Positions 26,549-35,320 of a stretch of 64,000 nt of DNA are shown piece after piece. The notes beneath the pieces are model-generated. The model had not been told where the DNA came from. It made no database searches and saw only the letters and a list, made by a program, of their open reading frames with translations. Where the stretch lies: contig CAWGSA010000004.1 in the NCBI GenBank assembly GCA_963825175.1, positions 197,637 through 261,636 of the forward strand, written 5' to 3'. This DNA comes from DATFTF01 sp963825175 (GTDB lineage Bacteria > Acidobacteriota > Thermoanaerobaculia > UBA5066 > Gp7-AA6). Position 1 is the first letter of the stretch. Each line of letters begins with the position of its first letter. The translations under genes and the position numbers were made by a program.

Positions 26549-27481
26549 ATGAAAAAGATCCTGCTGCTCGTTTTGCTCGCGGCGGGGATGACCTTGACGG
26601 CCTTTCCGGCCCTCGCCGCTTCCCCGGTTCTGGCGTCCCCCCCTTTCCACGGCGGCCATGGGCGCGTGATCGTGAACGGGGGATGGCCCGGCTGGGGGTG
26701 GGGTTGGGGCTGGGGCTATCCCGGTTACGCCTACGAACGCTATGGCGACAGCTACGGCCCCGCCGCGTGGTCCAGAGTCAAGACCGACGTCGAGCCGGAT
26801 GAGGCGCGCCTCTATCTCGATGGGCGGCTCATCGGGACGGCCGACGATTTCGACGGCTGGCCGGACTATCTGTACCTCCAGCGCGGGCACTATCGGCTCG
26901 AGTTCCGCCTGAGCGGCTACGAGACGAAGACCGTCGAGCTCGACGCGCGGCCGGGCCAGACGCTCAAGATCGACGATCATTTGAAGAAGGTCGCGGGCGC
27001 CAAGCAATACGGTTCCTACGACGAGCCGAAGATCGAAGGCAGCATCCGGCGGTACTGGGCCAAGAGGCGCAACGCCACGGAACCCATCAATCCCGAGGCG
27101 TCGCGCGGCGACGGTCACGAGCGTGCTCCGGCCTACGATGGCGACGACGACGAAGAGGAGTCGCAAGCGCCGCCGGCGGACGTCCGCCCTCGCGGCGACT
27201 GGAGAGCCAGGCCCGACGCGACGGCGGAGGCTCCCCGCGCGGAAGCGAGAGGGGCCCGGAGCCGTCTGCGCCTGCACATCGAGCCTGCGGACGCCGCCGT
27301 GTACGTCGACGATCGCTTCGTCGGAACGGGTGAAGAGGTCAACTCTCTCGATCGCGGCATCGCGGTGCCGGCTGGCAAGCACACCGTCACGGTGTCTCGC
27401 CCGGGTTTCAAGGACCGCTCGGTGGACGTCGAGGTCGAGAGCGGCCGCAGCAAGCCCGTCGACATATCGCTGACGCGATAG
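26549..27481 (+). CDS. Secreted PEGA-domain protein
   Basis: 310 residues. ATG 26549 has GGAG 8 nt upstream and starts a signal peptide (MKKILLLVLLAAGMTL, cleavage after ALA). A Gly/Trp-rich patch follows (GWPGWGWGWGWGYPGY). Two PEGA domains bracket a charged linker: the first at about 70-150 (VEPDEARLYLDGRLIGTADD), the second near the C-terminus (IEPADAAVYVDDRFVGTGEE). PEGA domains are beta-rich surface modules found in envelope-associated proteins. The linker has an acidic run (DGDDDEEE). Two terminators follow. Confidence 0.88.
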   Translation: MKKILLLVLLAAGMTLTAFPALAASPVLASPPFHGGHGRVIVNGGWPGWGWGWGWGYPGYAYERYGDSYGPAAWSRVKTDVEPDEARLYLDGRLIGTADDFDGWPDYLYLQRGHYRLEFRLSGYETKTVELDARPGQTLKIDDHLKKVAGAKQYGSYDEPKIEGSIRRYWAKRRNATEPINPEASRGDGHERAPAYDGDDDEEESQAPPADVRPRGDWRARPDATAEAPRAEARGARSRLRLHIEPADAAVYVDDRFVGTGEEVNSLDRGIAVPAGKHTVTVSRPGFKDRSVDVEVESGRSKPVDISLTR

Positions 27482-27489
27482 TTTTCGGT

Positions 27490-27546
27490 CGGGCGCCTTT
27501 TCGCGGCGAGAGGCGCCCGGTCACCCTGTCCTTTCGGACAGGGTTT
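27490..27546 (+). terminator. Two tandem hairpins ending the PEGA transcript
   Basis: First stem CGGGCGCCT / AGGCGCCCG (27490-27498, 27511-27519) with a 12-nt loop; second stem CCCTGTCC / GGACAGGG (27524-27531, 27536-27543) with a 4-nt loop, then TTT. The second looks like the working terminator. They insulate the PEGA gene from the RNA gene downstream. Confidence 0.8.
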
Positions 27547-27607
27547 GCGGTGTCGAAAGCGAAAGAAAAAGTTCGCGCGCGGGCATCGGAACTTCGCGCT
27601 TTGGACG

Positions 27608-27613
27608 TATACT
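27608..27613 (+). promoter_or_regulatory. -10 element of the structured RNA
   Basis: TATACT (5/6 match to TATAAT) lies 7 nt before the first base of the 14-bp closing stem that starts at 27621, the expected spacing to a transcription start. No clear -35 is found 16-18 nt upstream. Confidence 0.5.
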
Positions 27614-27620
27614 GTTCACA

Positions 27621-27788
27621 CTCGAAGGAATCGATGCGGGGGGATCGACGGAGTCGGTGGCGTCTCCTCAAGTTGGTCGCCACGACCAAACGCCTTTTCC
27701 GGTAGCTCCCAAGTCCACACTCTTCCCAGATCCTCCCGATCCCGCCGGCGACGGTGGTCCCTTCCTCGATTCCTTCGAGTTTTTTTTT
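27621..27788 (+). ncRNA. Structured small RNA of about 168 nt, 6S RNA candidate
   Basis: The two ends pair perfectly: CTCGAAGGAATCGA (27621-27634) with TCGATTCCTTCGAG (27766-27779), followed at once by nine Ts (27780-27788). Inside, GCGGG..ATCG (27636-27647) pairs with CGATCCCGC (27737-27745) with a G bulge, leaving a 20-nt single-stranded 3' side (27746-27765). GGCGT (27659-27663) pairs with ACGCC (27690-27694), capped by TTGGTCG-CCA-CGACCAA (27673-27689). The result is a long rod with a large internal bubble and a terminator-like end. Length, closing stem and bubble fit 6S RNA, which binds RNA polymerase as a promoter mimic. I cannot match conserved 6S bases by eye, so the class is tentative. 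That it is a structured transcript is well supported. Confidence 0.7.
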
Positions 27789-27805
27789 CTCTTCTCTCGA
27801 AAGCT

Positions 27806-28140
27806 TCAGCCGGCCAGGAAGAGCTCGATCAAGACCTGCTCGAAGTGAAGGCGTCGGTCGCCGCGCCGAACGTCCGGCGGCGGTCCACGGCCTTCAGCGC
27901 GGCGCGGCGCAGCGCGTCGGCCGGCACCCGGCGTCCGATCTCCCGGCTCGCACCGGCGACAGCCCGGTGGCGCAGGACGTCCGCCGATATCGAACCGGAT
28001 ATCGCGGCGTCGGCCAGGATCTCGGAGAGGAGCCGCGCGTGCGGTGGCTCGGCCCGCGCAATCGAGACCGCGCCGATCATCGGGACGATGAAGAAGGAGG
28101 GCGTGTCGGAGTCGCCGCCGGCCCGTTCAGAAGAAAAGAT
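27806..28140 (-). pseudogene. 3' fragment of a minus-strand gene cut at the junction (possibly TetR-like)
   Basis: A minus-strand frame reads SFFIVPMIGAVSIARAEPPH.. then ILADAAISGSISADVLRHR.. and RRVPADALRRAALKAVDRRR. A single frame change near 27,850 leads to RRLHFEQVLIELFLAG and a stop at 27806. The amphipathic helices and the closing VLIELFLAG resemble the C-terminal domain of TetR-type regulators. No HTH is present, because the 5' part would lie beyond 28.14 kb, where actinobacterial sequence begins. The family call is weak; the truncation at the junction is the point of interest. Confidence 0.35.
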
Positions 28141-28171
28141 CTTAGCTCCCCGTCCCACGCCAGTCGGGTCG

Positions 28172-30463
28172 TCACCCGAGCATGTCCAGCCTGGCCTGAA
28201 TCGGCTGGACATCGGCGCTCGGCACGTCGCTGAGGATGGCCAGGGCCTGCCGCCAGGTCGCGCGGGCCGCCCGCACGTCGCCCCTGGCGTGCTGCGCGTC
28301 GCCGAGCCCGGTGCGAGCCTCGGCCGTGCCGGCCTTGTCGCCGATCTCCCGGTAGATCACCAGGACTTCCATATAGCAGGCGACGGCCCTGCCGTAGTCG
28401 CCGAGGCTGAGATGCACGAAGCCGAGGGTGGCAAGCGTGTCGGCGGTCAGCGCGCGGGTGCCGGTCTCGCGGCTGAGGTCAAGCGAGCGCTGGCAGTGCC
28501 GCACCGCCTCGTCGTGGCGGCCGAGCCGAGCGTAGATGGACCCGAGCGTCTGCTCGGAGTGGGCGATCTCATCTGGGTCGCCGACGGCGCGGCGCAGCGC
28601 CAGCGCCTCTGTCTCGCGATCGAGCGCCGCCTGGTACTCACCGTCCTGCATGAGCAGCTGGGCCATGCCGTTGAGTGTCCGCGCGGCCCGCGGCTGGTCA
28701 CCGGCCTTGGTGAACCACTGCAGGGCCTCTTTCAGGTGCGCTCCTGAGTCGCCGACCTCACCGAGCCGCGCACATGCGTGCGCGTACTCATGGTGCGCGA
28801 TCCCCTGGCCCAGCGGGTCGCCGAGGCCGGTCGCCGCGGCGATGGCTATCTGCTGGAGCGCGAGGTAATCGCGGGAGAAGCCGCCGCGCGACAGGAGCGG
28901 CGCCATCGCCCAGGGAAGCTGCCAGCAGTAAGCGCCAAAATCGCCCTGTCCAGCCGCGTACGTGACCAGGGCCTGGACTCCTGGCCGCTCTGCGCGGCAC
29001 CATGCCAGTGCCTCCGCGGCGGAGCCGAAGCTCTCCGTTTGCACCCCCGCCACGGGTGGCAGCAGCGGAACGGGCAGCCGTGCCGGGTAGATGAGGCTCA
29101 CCGCCGCATGCATGCCGCGCAGGTAGTGGTCGAGCAGCCGCAGTGTCGCCGCGTCGAGTTCGGCGGCGCCTTCGCTTGCCCGGGCCAAGTCCGCACCGTA
29201 GCGACGCGGGAGGTCGTGGACGACGAACCGGCCTGGCTGGTGCTCCTCGACGAGACACGCCGTGACCAGCTCGTCGAGCGCCCCGCGGGCCTGGTCCGCA
29301 GGGATGGCGGCCAGGCTCGCCGCGGCAGGCAATCCGATGTCCGGTCCGGGAGCGACGCTGAGCAGCCGGAACATCCGAGCGGCACCGTCGCTCAGGTGCG
29401 CGCAGGACGCCGCGAAGACCGCGAGGGGGTCGCCCGCACCCGCGCCCGCGGAGCGCAGCTCCTGAGCGAGTGCCCGGAGCGAGAGGTCCGGGTCGGCCGC
29501 TGCCTGGGCGGCGGCTACCCGCAGCGCGAGGGGTCGCTGGCCGGTCACGCTGCCCAGCTCGCGGATGGCCGATGGCTCGCGCCGCAGCCTCGTGGTCCCA
29601 ACGCGCCGCTCCAGCACGTCGCGCACCTCGCTGTCGCTGAGCGGCCCGAGTCGCAGCACGTGCGTTCCGGCGCCCGCGAGATCGGCGGGGAGCCCGCGGG
29701 CCGTGATCAGCACAAGGCAGCCGGGGCTCGCCGGGAGCAGCGGCCGCACCTGGCCGACGTCACGCGCATTGTCGAGGACGGTGAGGACCCGTCGTCCGGT
29801 CAGCAGACTCCGGTACATGGCCGCCTGTTCGTCCGCGTCAAGGGGGAGTTCCCTGGGCGCGACGCCGATGGCTTCGAGGAAGCCGCGCAGCGCCTGGCCG
29901 CCGGTCACCGGCTCGCCGGCGTCACCGAAGCCGCGCAGGTCCACCCAGAGCTGCCCGTCAGGGAACAGGTAGCTGAGCTGGTGAGCGACATGATTCGCCA
30001 GCGCGGTCTTCCCGGTGGCCGCTGGTCCCTCGATCACGACGACCGTGGCGTCGCCCGGCGCCGCGGCCTGGCGTCCGAGGTCTGCAAGGACCGTGAGCTC
30101 ACGGGACCGGCCCGTGAAGTCGCTCGTGTCGATGGGGAGCTGCCGCGGCTGGACGGGGGACCGGCCGGGCTCAGCCGGGTAGGCCGTCGGCAGGGCTGCC
30201 CGCGCCCACAAACTGGCCAGCCGACGGGCATCGATGCCGCTGGCGGAGAGCTTCGACGCCAGCTCCCTGAGGGCCCGCAGCGGCGGGAGCGACTGTCCGT
30301 TGAGCCAGTCTTCCCAGGCGTTCTTGCCGGCTGCCGTTCCGCTCAGGTCGCCAGCAGACAGCCCGGACGCGCCGACAAGACGCCGCAGCTCGGTATAAAA
30401 CTCGCGCTCGGCGGATGTCAGGCGCACGGGCAGCGGCGGGCGCCGCTGATCCTGGTTCCGCAT
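28172..30463 (-). CDS. AfsR-like NB-ARC/TPR transcriptional regulator
   Basis: 763 residues. The N-terminus (about 12-75) is a helical HTH-like region: LTSAEREFYTELRRLVGASG and AWEDWLNGQSLPPLRALREL. An NB-ARC ATPase follows, with Walker A EGPAATGKTALANH, Walker B VLTVLDNARD and the sensor region LITARGLPADLAG. The C-terminal half has tetratricopeptide repeats (LGSIYARLGRHDEAVRHCQR and similar). Unlike true SARPs it has no OmpR-type DNA-binding and BTAD domains. ATG 30463 is preferred; the upstream start at 30592 adds residues unlike the family. Such actinobacterial STAND proteins regulate development or secondary metabolism. Confidence 0.9.
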   Translation of the reverse strand: MRNQDQRRPPLPVRLTSAEREFYTELRRLVGASGLSAGDLSGTAAGKNAWEDWLNGQSLPPLRALRELASKLSASGIDARRLASLWARAALPTAYPAEPGRSPVQPRQLPIDTSDFTGRSRELTVLADLGRQAAAPGDATVVVIEGPAATGKTALANHVAHQLSYLFPDGQLWVDLRGFGDAGEPVTGGQALRGFLEAIGVAPRELPLDADEQAAMYRSLLTGRRVLTVLDNARDVGQVRPLLPASPGCLVLITARGLPADLAGAGTHVLRLGPLSDSEVRDVLERRVGTTRLRREPSAIRELGSVTGQRPLALRVAAAQAAADPDLSLRALAQELRSAGAGAGDPLAVFAASCAHLSDGAARMFRLLSVAPGPDIGLPAAASLAAIPADQARGALDELVTACLVEEHQPGRFVVHDLPRRYGADLARASEGAAELDAATLRLLDHYLRGMHAAVSLIYPARLPVPLLPPVAGVQTESFGSAAEALAWCRAERPGVQALVTYAAGQGDFGAYCWQLPWAMAPLLSRGGFSRDYLALQQIAIAAATGLGDPLGQGIAHHEYAHACARLGEVGDSGAHLKEALQWFTKAGDQPRAARTLNGMAQLLMQDGEYQAALDRETEALALRRAVGDPDEIAHSEQTLGSIYARLGRHDEAVRHCQRSLDLSRETGTRALTADTLATLGFVHLSLGDYGRAVACYMEVLVIYREIGDKAGTAEARTGLGDAQHARGDVRAARATWRQALAILSDVPSADVQPIQARLDMLG

Positions 30464-30889
30464 CAGGGATCCCAACCCAGGCCACGGACGTTTGGTCACG
30501 TACTGAGCCCAGTCCGGCGCCGGGTCGCTGACCGGAGCTGTGAGAACGAGTCTACTTAACTGACACGTCTGGAGATCCACCCGATCCCGCACATTTGTGC
30601 CGTTTTGTAGTTCTGATGTCAGTGCGGCCTATCATGTAGCACGTGGCTGAGGTCGGGCGGACCAGGCACTCCCGGCACTGCGCAGGCGACTGTCCCGGTG
30701 ACTGCCTGCTCCCCGAAGGCCGGTGCCTCCACGGCTGGAACGAGAGACCCCCGCGACAGTTCACGTGGCAGGTGCTGCTGACCCGCCGGTGGTGGCACCG
30801 GGTGCTCTGGGGCAACAGATAAGGCTGTGCGTGACAGCGGCCGGGGCCAGTCGATCGCGAGCAGCACATTCCGGTCGGCCTTCGCGGAC
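30464..30889. other. Intergenic stretch, no supported gene
   Basis: Upstream region of the AfsR-like gene. Frames through it have no recognisable product. The part nearest 30,890 may hold further decayed sequence of the metallophosphoesterase remnant. An AT-richer patch at about 30,597-30,645 may contain the promoter of the AfsR-like gene. Confidence 0.4.
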
Positions 30890-31249
30890 CAGGACCATGT
30901 GCTTCGGCCACCTGATGGGTGGCGATAGTTCCTGGGCCGGTACGTGCCGATGACGCCGACCTCCGCGCGAACGGGGGAGTCGGGGTTCGGAGTAGCGGTC
31001 GAACAGTTCGGCCCGCCCGGCGACTGGTGGTCCCATCACGTGCGTGTCCGACAGATGCGCGATGACCAGCAGCGGCCGGGCCGATCGACGCCAGCCAGCA
31101 GGCAAGCTCATGCCCGCGAGGTCATCCCGGACCAGGTGCCGCTCCCCGTCTGCGGCCACTAGCGTGCGGTACCCCCCAGCTCCCGCCTCTCCAGGAACGA
31201 GGCGGCGGCTACCCGTCGTGACCGGCTCCGGCCCGGCACCCGCCGTCAT
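30890..31249 (-). pseudogene. Remnant of a metallophosphoesterase gene (N-terminal part)
   Basis: From ATG 31249 a frame reads MTAGAGPEPVTTGSRRLVPG.., HLVRDDLAGMSLP, then LLVIAHLSDTHVMGPPVAGR and AELFDRYSEP. LSDTH is the first metal-binding motif of calcineurin-like phosphoesterases, and the surrounding sequence matches the actinobacterial TIGR03767-type subfamily as I recall it. It continues in another frame as DSPVRAEVGVIGTYRP, then in a third as THQVAEA, and the rest of the enzyme (GNHD and GHxH motifs) is absent. A truncated, frameshifted pseudogene is the best call. Confidence 0.6.
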
Positions 31250-31342
31250 GAGGCCATTGTCCAGCGTGCGGGCGATGTGATCATGAACAGGGGATGACGA
31301 GCTAGGGAATGGTTCCCATGCCCGGGATGGCAGAATCGGCTG

Positions 31343-32487
31343 GTGGACGCTGCATTCCTGGAGGCCTTCGGCCTCGACCCCGACGTCCTCCACCTCAACC
31401 ACGGTGCGTTCGGTGTCGCGCCGGTCGCCGTCCGGCAGGCGGCCGCGGCGTGGCGCGAGCGCGCGGAACGCAACCCGCACCGGTTCAATCGCGTCGAGGT
31501 CGCCGGGCTGGTGGCGGCGGCGCGGGAGGGCGCGGCCGCGTTCCTCGGCATCGACCCGTCCCGCGCGGCGTGGGTGCGCAACGTGTCCGAGGGCGTGTCC
31601 GCCGTGCTCGGCTCGCTGGCGCTTCGCCCCGGCGACGAGCTGGTGACCAGCACGCACGGCTATGGCGCGGTCCGCAAGGCGCTCGGCCATCACGCCGCGC
31701 GAGCCGGGGCGCGGGTCGTCGAGGCGGCTTTCCCCGTCGGCGCCGAGGACGACGCGATCGTGTCGGCGTACGCGGCCGCCTGCTCGTCCCGCACCCGGCT
31801 GGTCGTGGTCGACCGGATCACCTCGCCGACCGCGACCGTCGTCCCGGTCGCGGCGGTGGCCGCCGCTGTCGGCGGCGCTGCCGGGGCCGGACCCGGTGCT
31901 GGTCGACGCCGCGCACGCGCCCGGCCAGCTGCACGACGACATCGCGGCGCTCGGCGCCGACCACTGGATCGGCAACCTGCACAAGTGGGCGTACACCCCG
32001 CGCGGCAGCGCCATCCTGTGGAGCCGGCCCGGGCGCCGACGTGACGCCGACGGTGCTCAGCTGGCAGCTGCGACGACGGGTACGCCGCCTCGTTCGATTA
32101 CCCCGGCACCTGGGACTACGCCGGCTGGCTAGCGGCCGCGGACGGCCTGGCGTACTGGGCAGCGCTCGGCGGCTGGGACGCCGTGGCCCGGCTCGCCGAC
32201 CTGGTGACCGGCGGCCAGAAGAGGTGGCCGAGGCGCTCGGCGTCACGCTTGACCGGCTCCCGGCCACGCCCGCGCCGGCCATGCGGCTGGTCCCGCTGCC
32301 CGACGGCGTCCTCGCGGCTGCCGGGCACGTCGACCCCTTCTACGAGGCGCTCTCGCAGCAGCGCGTCGAGGTCTCGCCGGTCAGCTTCGGCGGCGCCGGC
32401 TACCTGCGGATCGCGGCGGCGCCGTACAACACCCCGGATGACTACGACCGCCTCGCCAGCGTCGTCCGTGAGTTGCTGGGGAAATAA
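31343..32487 (+). CDS. Class V aminotransferase (isopenicillin-N epimerase-like), multiply frameshifted
   Basis: A PLP enzyme of about 380 residues once the frames are joined. It begins GTG 31343 with FGLDPDVLHLNHGAFGVAP. The cofactor region is VVVDRITSPTATVVPV, then VLVDAAHAPGQLHDDIAALG (the Asp that contacts the pyridine nitrogen) and GNLHKWAYTPRGSAILW (the PLP-binding lysine in HKW). The C-terminal domain is EEVAEALGVTLDRLPA and VSFGGAGYLRIAAAPYNTPD. Frame changes lie near 31,880, 32,030, 32,070 and 32,215; three are +1 and one is -1. These may be sequencing errors; otherwise the gene is dead. The natural substrate is unknown. Confidence 0.8.
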
Positions 32488-32549
32488 GACGGCTGGCATG
32501 CCTGCCGGGGCGGCGCCTCGCGTACCGGCCGCCCCGGCAGGCCGGAGCC

Positions 32550-32963
32550 TCAGCCCCGCGGCGCCAGCGGCTGGCTCAGCCGCAGGTGGTTGCCGCTAGG
32601 GTCGCGGACGGCGGCGTCACGGACGCCGTACGGCTGGTCGACGGGCTCCTGGAGGATCTCCGTCCCGGCGGCGCGCAGCGACTCGAAGGTCTTGTCCAGA
32701 TCGTCGACCTGGATGAAGACCGCCAGGTCGCCCTTGGCGACAATCTCGCGCATGGACGGTCGGTCGGCCGGGGCGATGTGATGGTCCACGGCGGCAAGCA
32801 GCAGCTCGTGGCCGTCACCGGGGGCGGCGACGGTGAGCCAGCGCATCTCCGGGCCCATCGGGACGTCCTGGCGGACCTCGAAACCGAGCCGCTGGGTGTA
32901 GAAGGCCAGCGTCGCATCCAGGTCGGTGCAGTACACGGGCGTGTGCGTGATGGAAAGTGTCAT
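32550..32963 (-). CDS. VOC family protein (glyoxalase/bleomycin-resistance fold)
   Basis: 137 residues with the paired beta-alpha-beta-beta-beta modules of the vicinal oxygen chelate fold: ITHTPVYCTDLDATLAFYTQ for the first and DLAVFIQVDDLDKTFESLRA with AAVRDPSGNHLRLSQPL for the second. ATG 32963 is used because MTLSITH is the usual beginning. The gene lies 10 nt after the AraC regulator and is probably co-transcribed with it. The substrate is not predictable. Confidence 0.9.
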   Translation of the reverse strand: MTLSITHTPVYCTDLDATLAFYTQRLGFEVRQDVPMGPEMRWLTVAAPGDGHELLLAAVDHHIAPADRPSMREIVAKGDLAVFIQVDDLDKTFESLRAAGTEILQEPVDQPYGVRDAAVRDPSGNHLRLSQPLAPRG

Positions 32964-32973
32964 GGCAGCGACG

Positions 32974-33411
32974 CTACGCGCGGCCGGCCGGGAACGCTTC
33001 TCCAATCCTGCATGGTTGCTCGATCCACCCCGGGCGTGCCCAGGCCCGGGTCATGCACGGCGGGACCGGCACGAGCCGCGAGTGGTCACGTGCCTTGTAG
33101 GCGGACGGCGGCTCGCCGACGAGCCGCGTGAACGTCGAGCTGAACGAGCCGAGCGACGTGAACCCGACAGCCATGCACACGTCAGTCACGGACATGCGGC
33201 CGTGCCGCAGCAGCGCCATCGCCCGTTCCACGCGCCTGGTCTGCAGGTAGCCGTAGGGCGTGTCGCCGTAGGCCTCGCGGAAACGGCGGGCGAACAGCGA
33301 CGGCGACATCAGCGCGGCGCGCGCCATCGCAGGGACATCCAGCGGCCGCGCGTACTCGCGGTCAAGCAAGTCCCGGGCCCGGCGCAGATGCGCCAGCTCA
33401 GCGGCCTCCAT
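32974..33411 (-). CDS. AraC family transcriptional regulator
   Basis: 145 residues. The double-HTH AraC domain is at the N-terminus (about 6-100): PLDVPAMARAALMSPSLFAR, RRFREAYGDTPYGYLQTRRV and SVTDVCMAVGFTSLGSFSST, ending in FTRLVGEPPSAYK. There is no ligand-binding domain, only a short basic tail. It precedes and probably controls the VOC gene. ATG 33411 (MEAAELAHLRR) is preferred over 33426. Confidence 0.9.
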   Translation of the reverse strand: MEAAELAHLRRARDLLDREYARPLDVPAMARAALMSPSLFARRFREAYGDTPYGYLQTRRVERAMALLRHGRMSVTDVCMAVGFTSLGSFSSTFTRLVGEPPSAYKARDHSRLVPVPPCMTRAWARPGWIEQPCRIGEAFPAGRA

Positions 33412-33429
33412 ACGAGGACGGTACACCGT

Positions 33430-34290
33430 CTAGCGGCCCCCGCACGCCCGGGCGAGTACCAGGTCGGTGACTGGCTGCGCGGCCCGCGCGGCCGCGTCGA
33501 CCCCGGCCGTGCCCGCGTGCCTGACGATCTCGGTGACCAGGCGGTACGCCAGTGCGCGGGGGAGCAGCTGGTCGAGTTCCGGCTCGCCGGCGAGGTGCTC
33601 GAGCGTCGCGGGACTCGCTCCGCGCCACATCAGCGCGTCCACCGCCGCGATGGCGATCGGCAGTCCGGCGGGGCGTTCCAGCGGCGAGAAGTCGATGACG
33701 GCAGGCGGCAGCCCGTCGTCGAACAGCACGTTTCCCCCCAGGTCCGCGTGAATCAGCTGGCTCGGCAGGTCAACCGGCCGCAGCGCGGCCAGCAGCCGCC
33801 GCACCTGCCCGCCGAGCGGGCCGGCGGCCGGGCCGAGCAACGGGTCCGGGTCGCGCTCGCCCCACGCCACCTCGTCGCCGATCGTCCACGGGTTTTCCTC
33901 CGTGGCCCGCCATGCCGGCACGGAAACGCCGGCCAGCGCGGCGTGCAGCGCCCGGCTCACCGTGACCATGGCCGGCCAGCGCGGCGAAACGCCCGACCAG
34001 TCCGCCGCGGCGCCGGGCACCCACTGGTAGGCCGTCCATCCCAGCGCCACCCAGTCCCCGGTCAGCGCCCGCACCGGACGCGGTACCCGGAAGCCGGGAC
34101 CGGTCAGCGCATCGTAGACCTCGGCGAACCACCGGCCCGCTCGCAGCGAATCGGCGGGCTTGAGTACCACGTGCCCTGCCCGCCAGGCAGTTCCCTGCCC
34201 TCCCGACAGCCGCATCGGTACCGTCCCGGCCAGCCCGAACGCGGCAAGCACCTCCTCGGGCACGCTGTCCAAGCGCCCAGCACCGGTCAC
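33430..34290 (-). CDS. Aminoglycoside phosphotransferase-like protein (TIGR02569-type)
   Basis: 286 residues from GTG 34290 (VTGAGRLDSVPEEVLAAFG). The kinase-like fold is visible in RLSGGQGTAWRAGHVVLKPA (N-lobe with the ATP lysine) and LPSQLIHADLGGNVLFDDGL with AVIDFSPL (catalytic HxDxxxxN and metal-binding DF). These match the APH superfamily. The actinobacterial subfamily has no defined substrate. The frame opened further upstream overlaps the end of the EamA gene; GTG 34290 fits the fold best. Confidence 0.8.
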   Translation of the reverse strand: MTGAGRLDSVPEEVLAAFGLAGTVPMRLSGGQGTAWRAGHVVLKPADSLRAGRWFAEVYDALTGPGFRVPRPVRALTGDWVALGWTAYQWVPGAAADWSGVSPRWPAMVTVSRALHAALAGVSVPAWRATEENPWTIGDEVAWGERDPDPLLGPAAGPLGGQVRRLLAALRPVDLPSQLIHADLGGNVLFDDGLPPAVIDFSPLERPAGLPIAIAAVDALMWRGASPATLEHLAGEPELDQLLPRALAYRLVTEIVRHAGTAGVDAAARAAQPVTDLVLARACGGR

Positions 34291-34367
34291 GCAGGCGACG
34301 ATAACGACCACCCGCCCGCGCGGCCAACAGGTTTTCCGTCTCCCGAAAAGACGGCCCGAGCGGCGCT

Positions 34368-35266
34368 TCAATCAGCCGGCTCCGCATCCTGACCGCCCGG
34401 GGTCTGATGATCAGCGGCAGGCTGCTGAGCCCGATGCCGGCCACGATGGCCACGCCGCCGGCGGCCTGCGGGACGCCAACTGGGTCCCCGAACGCCACCG
34501 CGCCCGCGATGGCGCCGACCAGCGGCTCGAGGTTGAGGAACCCGCCGGCGACCTCGGCGGAGACCTTGCTCTGCCCGAATGCGAACAGGGTGAACGGCAG
34601 CAGCGTGCCGCCCGCGGCCAGCGCGAGGACCACCAGCACCGGGCCAGCGCCATGCGGCACGGTTGGTGGGCTCTCGGTGAGGGCAGCGACCGGCAGCGCG
34701 CCGAGCGCGGCGCCGAGGAACTGCACGGCGGTGACCGCAACCGGGTCGCGGCCGGTCAGCAGACGGCCCTGGGCCACGGTGACCGTGGCCGACAAGACGA
34801 GTGACGCCAGGACCAGGCCGTCCCCGGCTAGCGTCGCCCCGCCGCCTCCGCCGCCCGCGGTGATCAGGCCTATGCCGCCAAGTGACACGGTGAAGCCGAA
34901 CCAGGCCATCGGCCGGGCCACGGTGCGGTGCCACACCGCTGCGATGATCGCGACCAGCACCGGCACGGCTCCGATCAGCAGTGCTGCGTGAGTAACGCTG
35001 GTCCGGCTGATGCCGGCGTTCTGCAGGAGGACAGAACCGCCGTAGCCGAGCGCGCCCGCGGCCAGCACCGCGGGAGTGAACGCGCGGCGCAGCCCGCGCC
35101 CGCGGGCCGCGACCAGCAGGACCGCGGCGGCCAGGCCGAAACGGACCACGGTGAGCCACCCCGGCGACAGCCACTGCAGGGCCAGCTTGGACAGCGGCAC
35201 GGTGGTGCCCCACAGCAGCCCGGCCGCAATGAGGGCTGCCACGGCGTGACGGCGGTTGATGTTCAT
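34368..35266 (-). CDS. EamA/DMT family transporter
   Basis: About 299 residues with ten hydrophobic segments in two EamA halves: ALIAAGLLWGTTVPLSKLAL opens the first and LVLASLVLSATVTVAQGRLL the second, with NLEPLVGAIAGAVAFGDPVG as the conserved helix-9 segment. ATG 35266 starts MNINRRHAV. The 3' end is uncertain: the frame runs on past 34.3 kb into the shadow of the next gene, and a likely frameshift near 34,390 would give a stop at 34368. It is divergent from an Lrp regulator, the usual arrangement for amino-acid or metabolite exporters. Confidence 0.82.
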
Positions 35267-35320
35267 ACGTCCATGATCGCCTTTAGGCATACAGCGTTCG
35301 TTGCTAGCCGCCTGTAGCGA

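Noticed and set aside
27490..27546. Riboswitch or attenuator at the PEGA 3' end
   Set aside because: The hairpins follow the stop codon closely, the second has a short T-run, and no gene follows that they could regulate. They look like tandem terminators.
28172..30463. SARP-family activator
   Set aside because: The protein has NB-ARC and TPR regions but lacks the OmpR-type DNA-binding and BTAD domains needed for a SARP, so AfsR-like STAND regulator is the safer call.
28778..30559. 593-codon plus-strand frame opposite the AfsR-like gene
   Set aside because: It is antisense to a NB-ARC/TPR gene with clear Walker motifs, and has no domain of its own.
30552..30911. 119-codon minus-strand frame as a gene
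   Set aside because: It reads Arg/Cys/Ser-rich noise; the useful part belongs to the frameshifted metallophosphoesterase remnant.
34160..34804. 214-codon plus-strand frame opposite the EamA and phosphotransferase genes
   Set aside because: It has no motif and lies opposite two genes with clear membrane and kinase-fold signatures.
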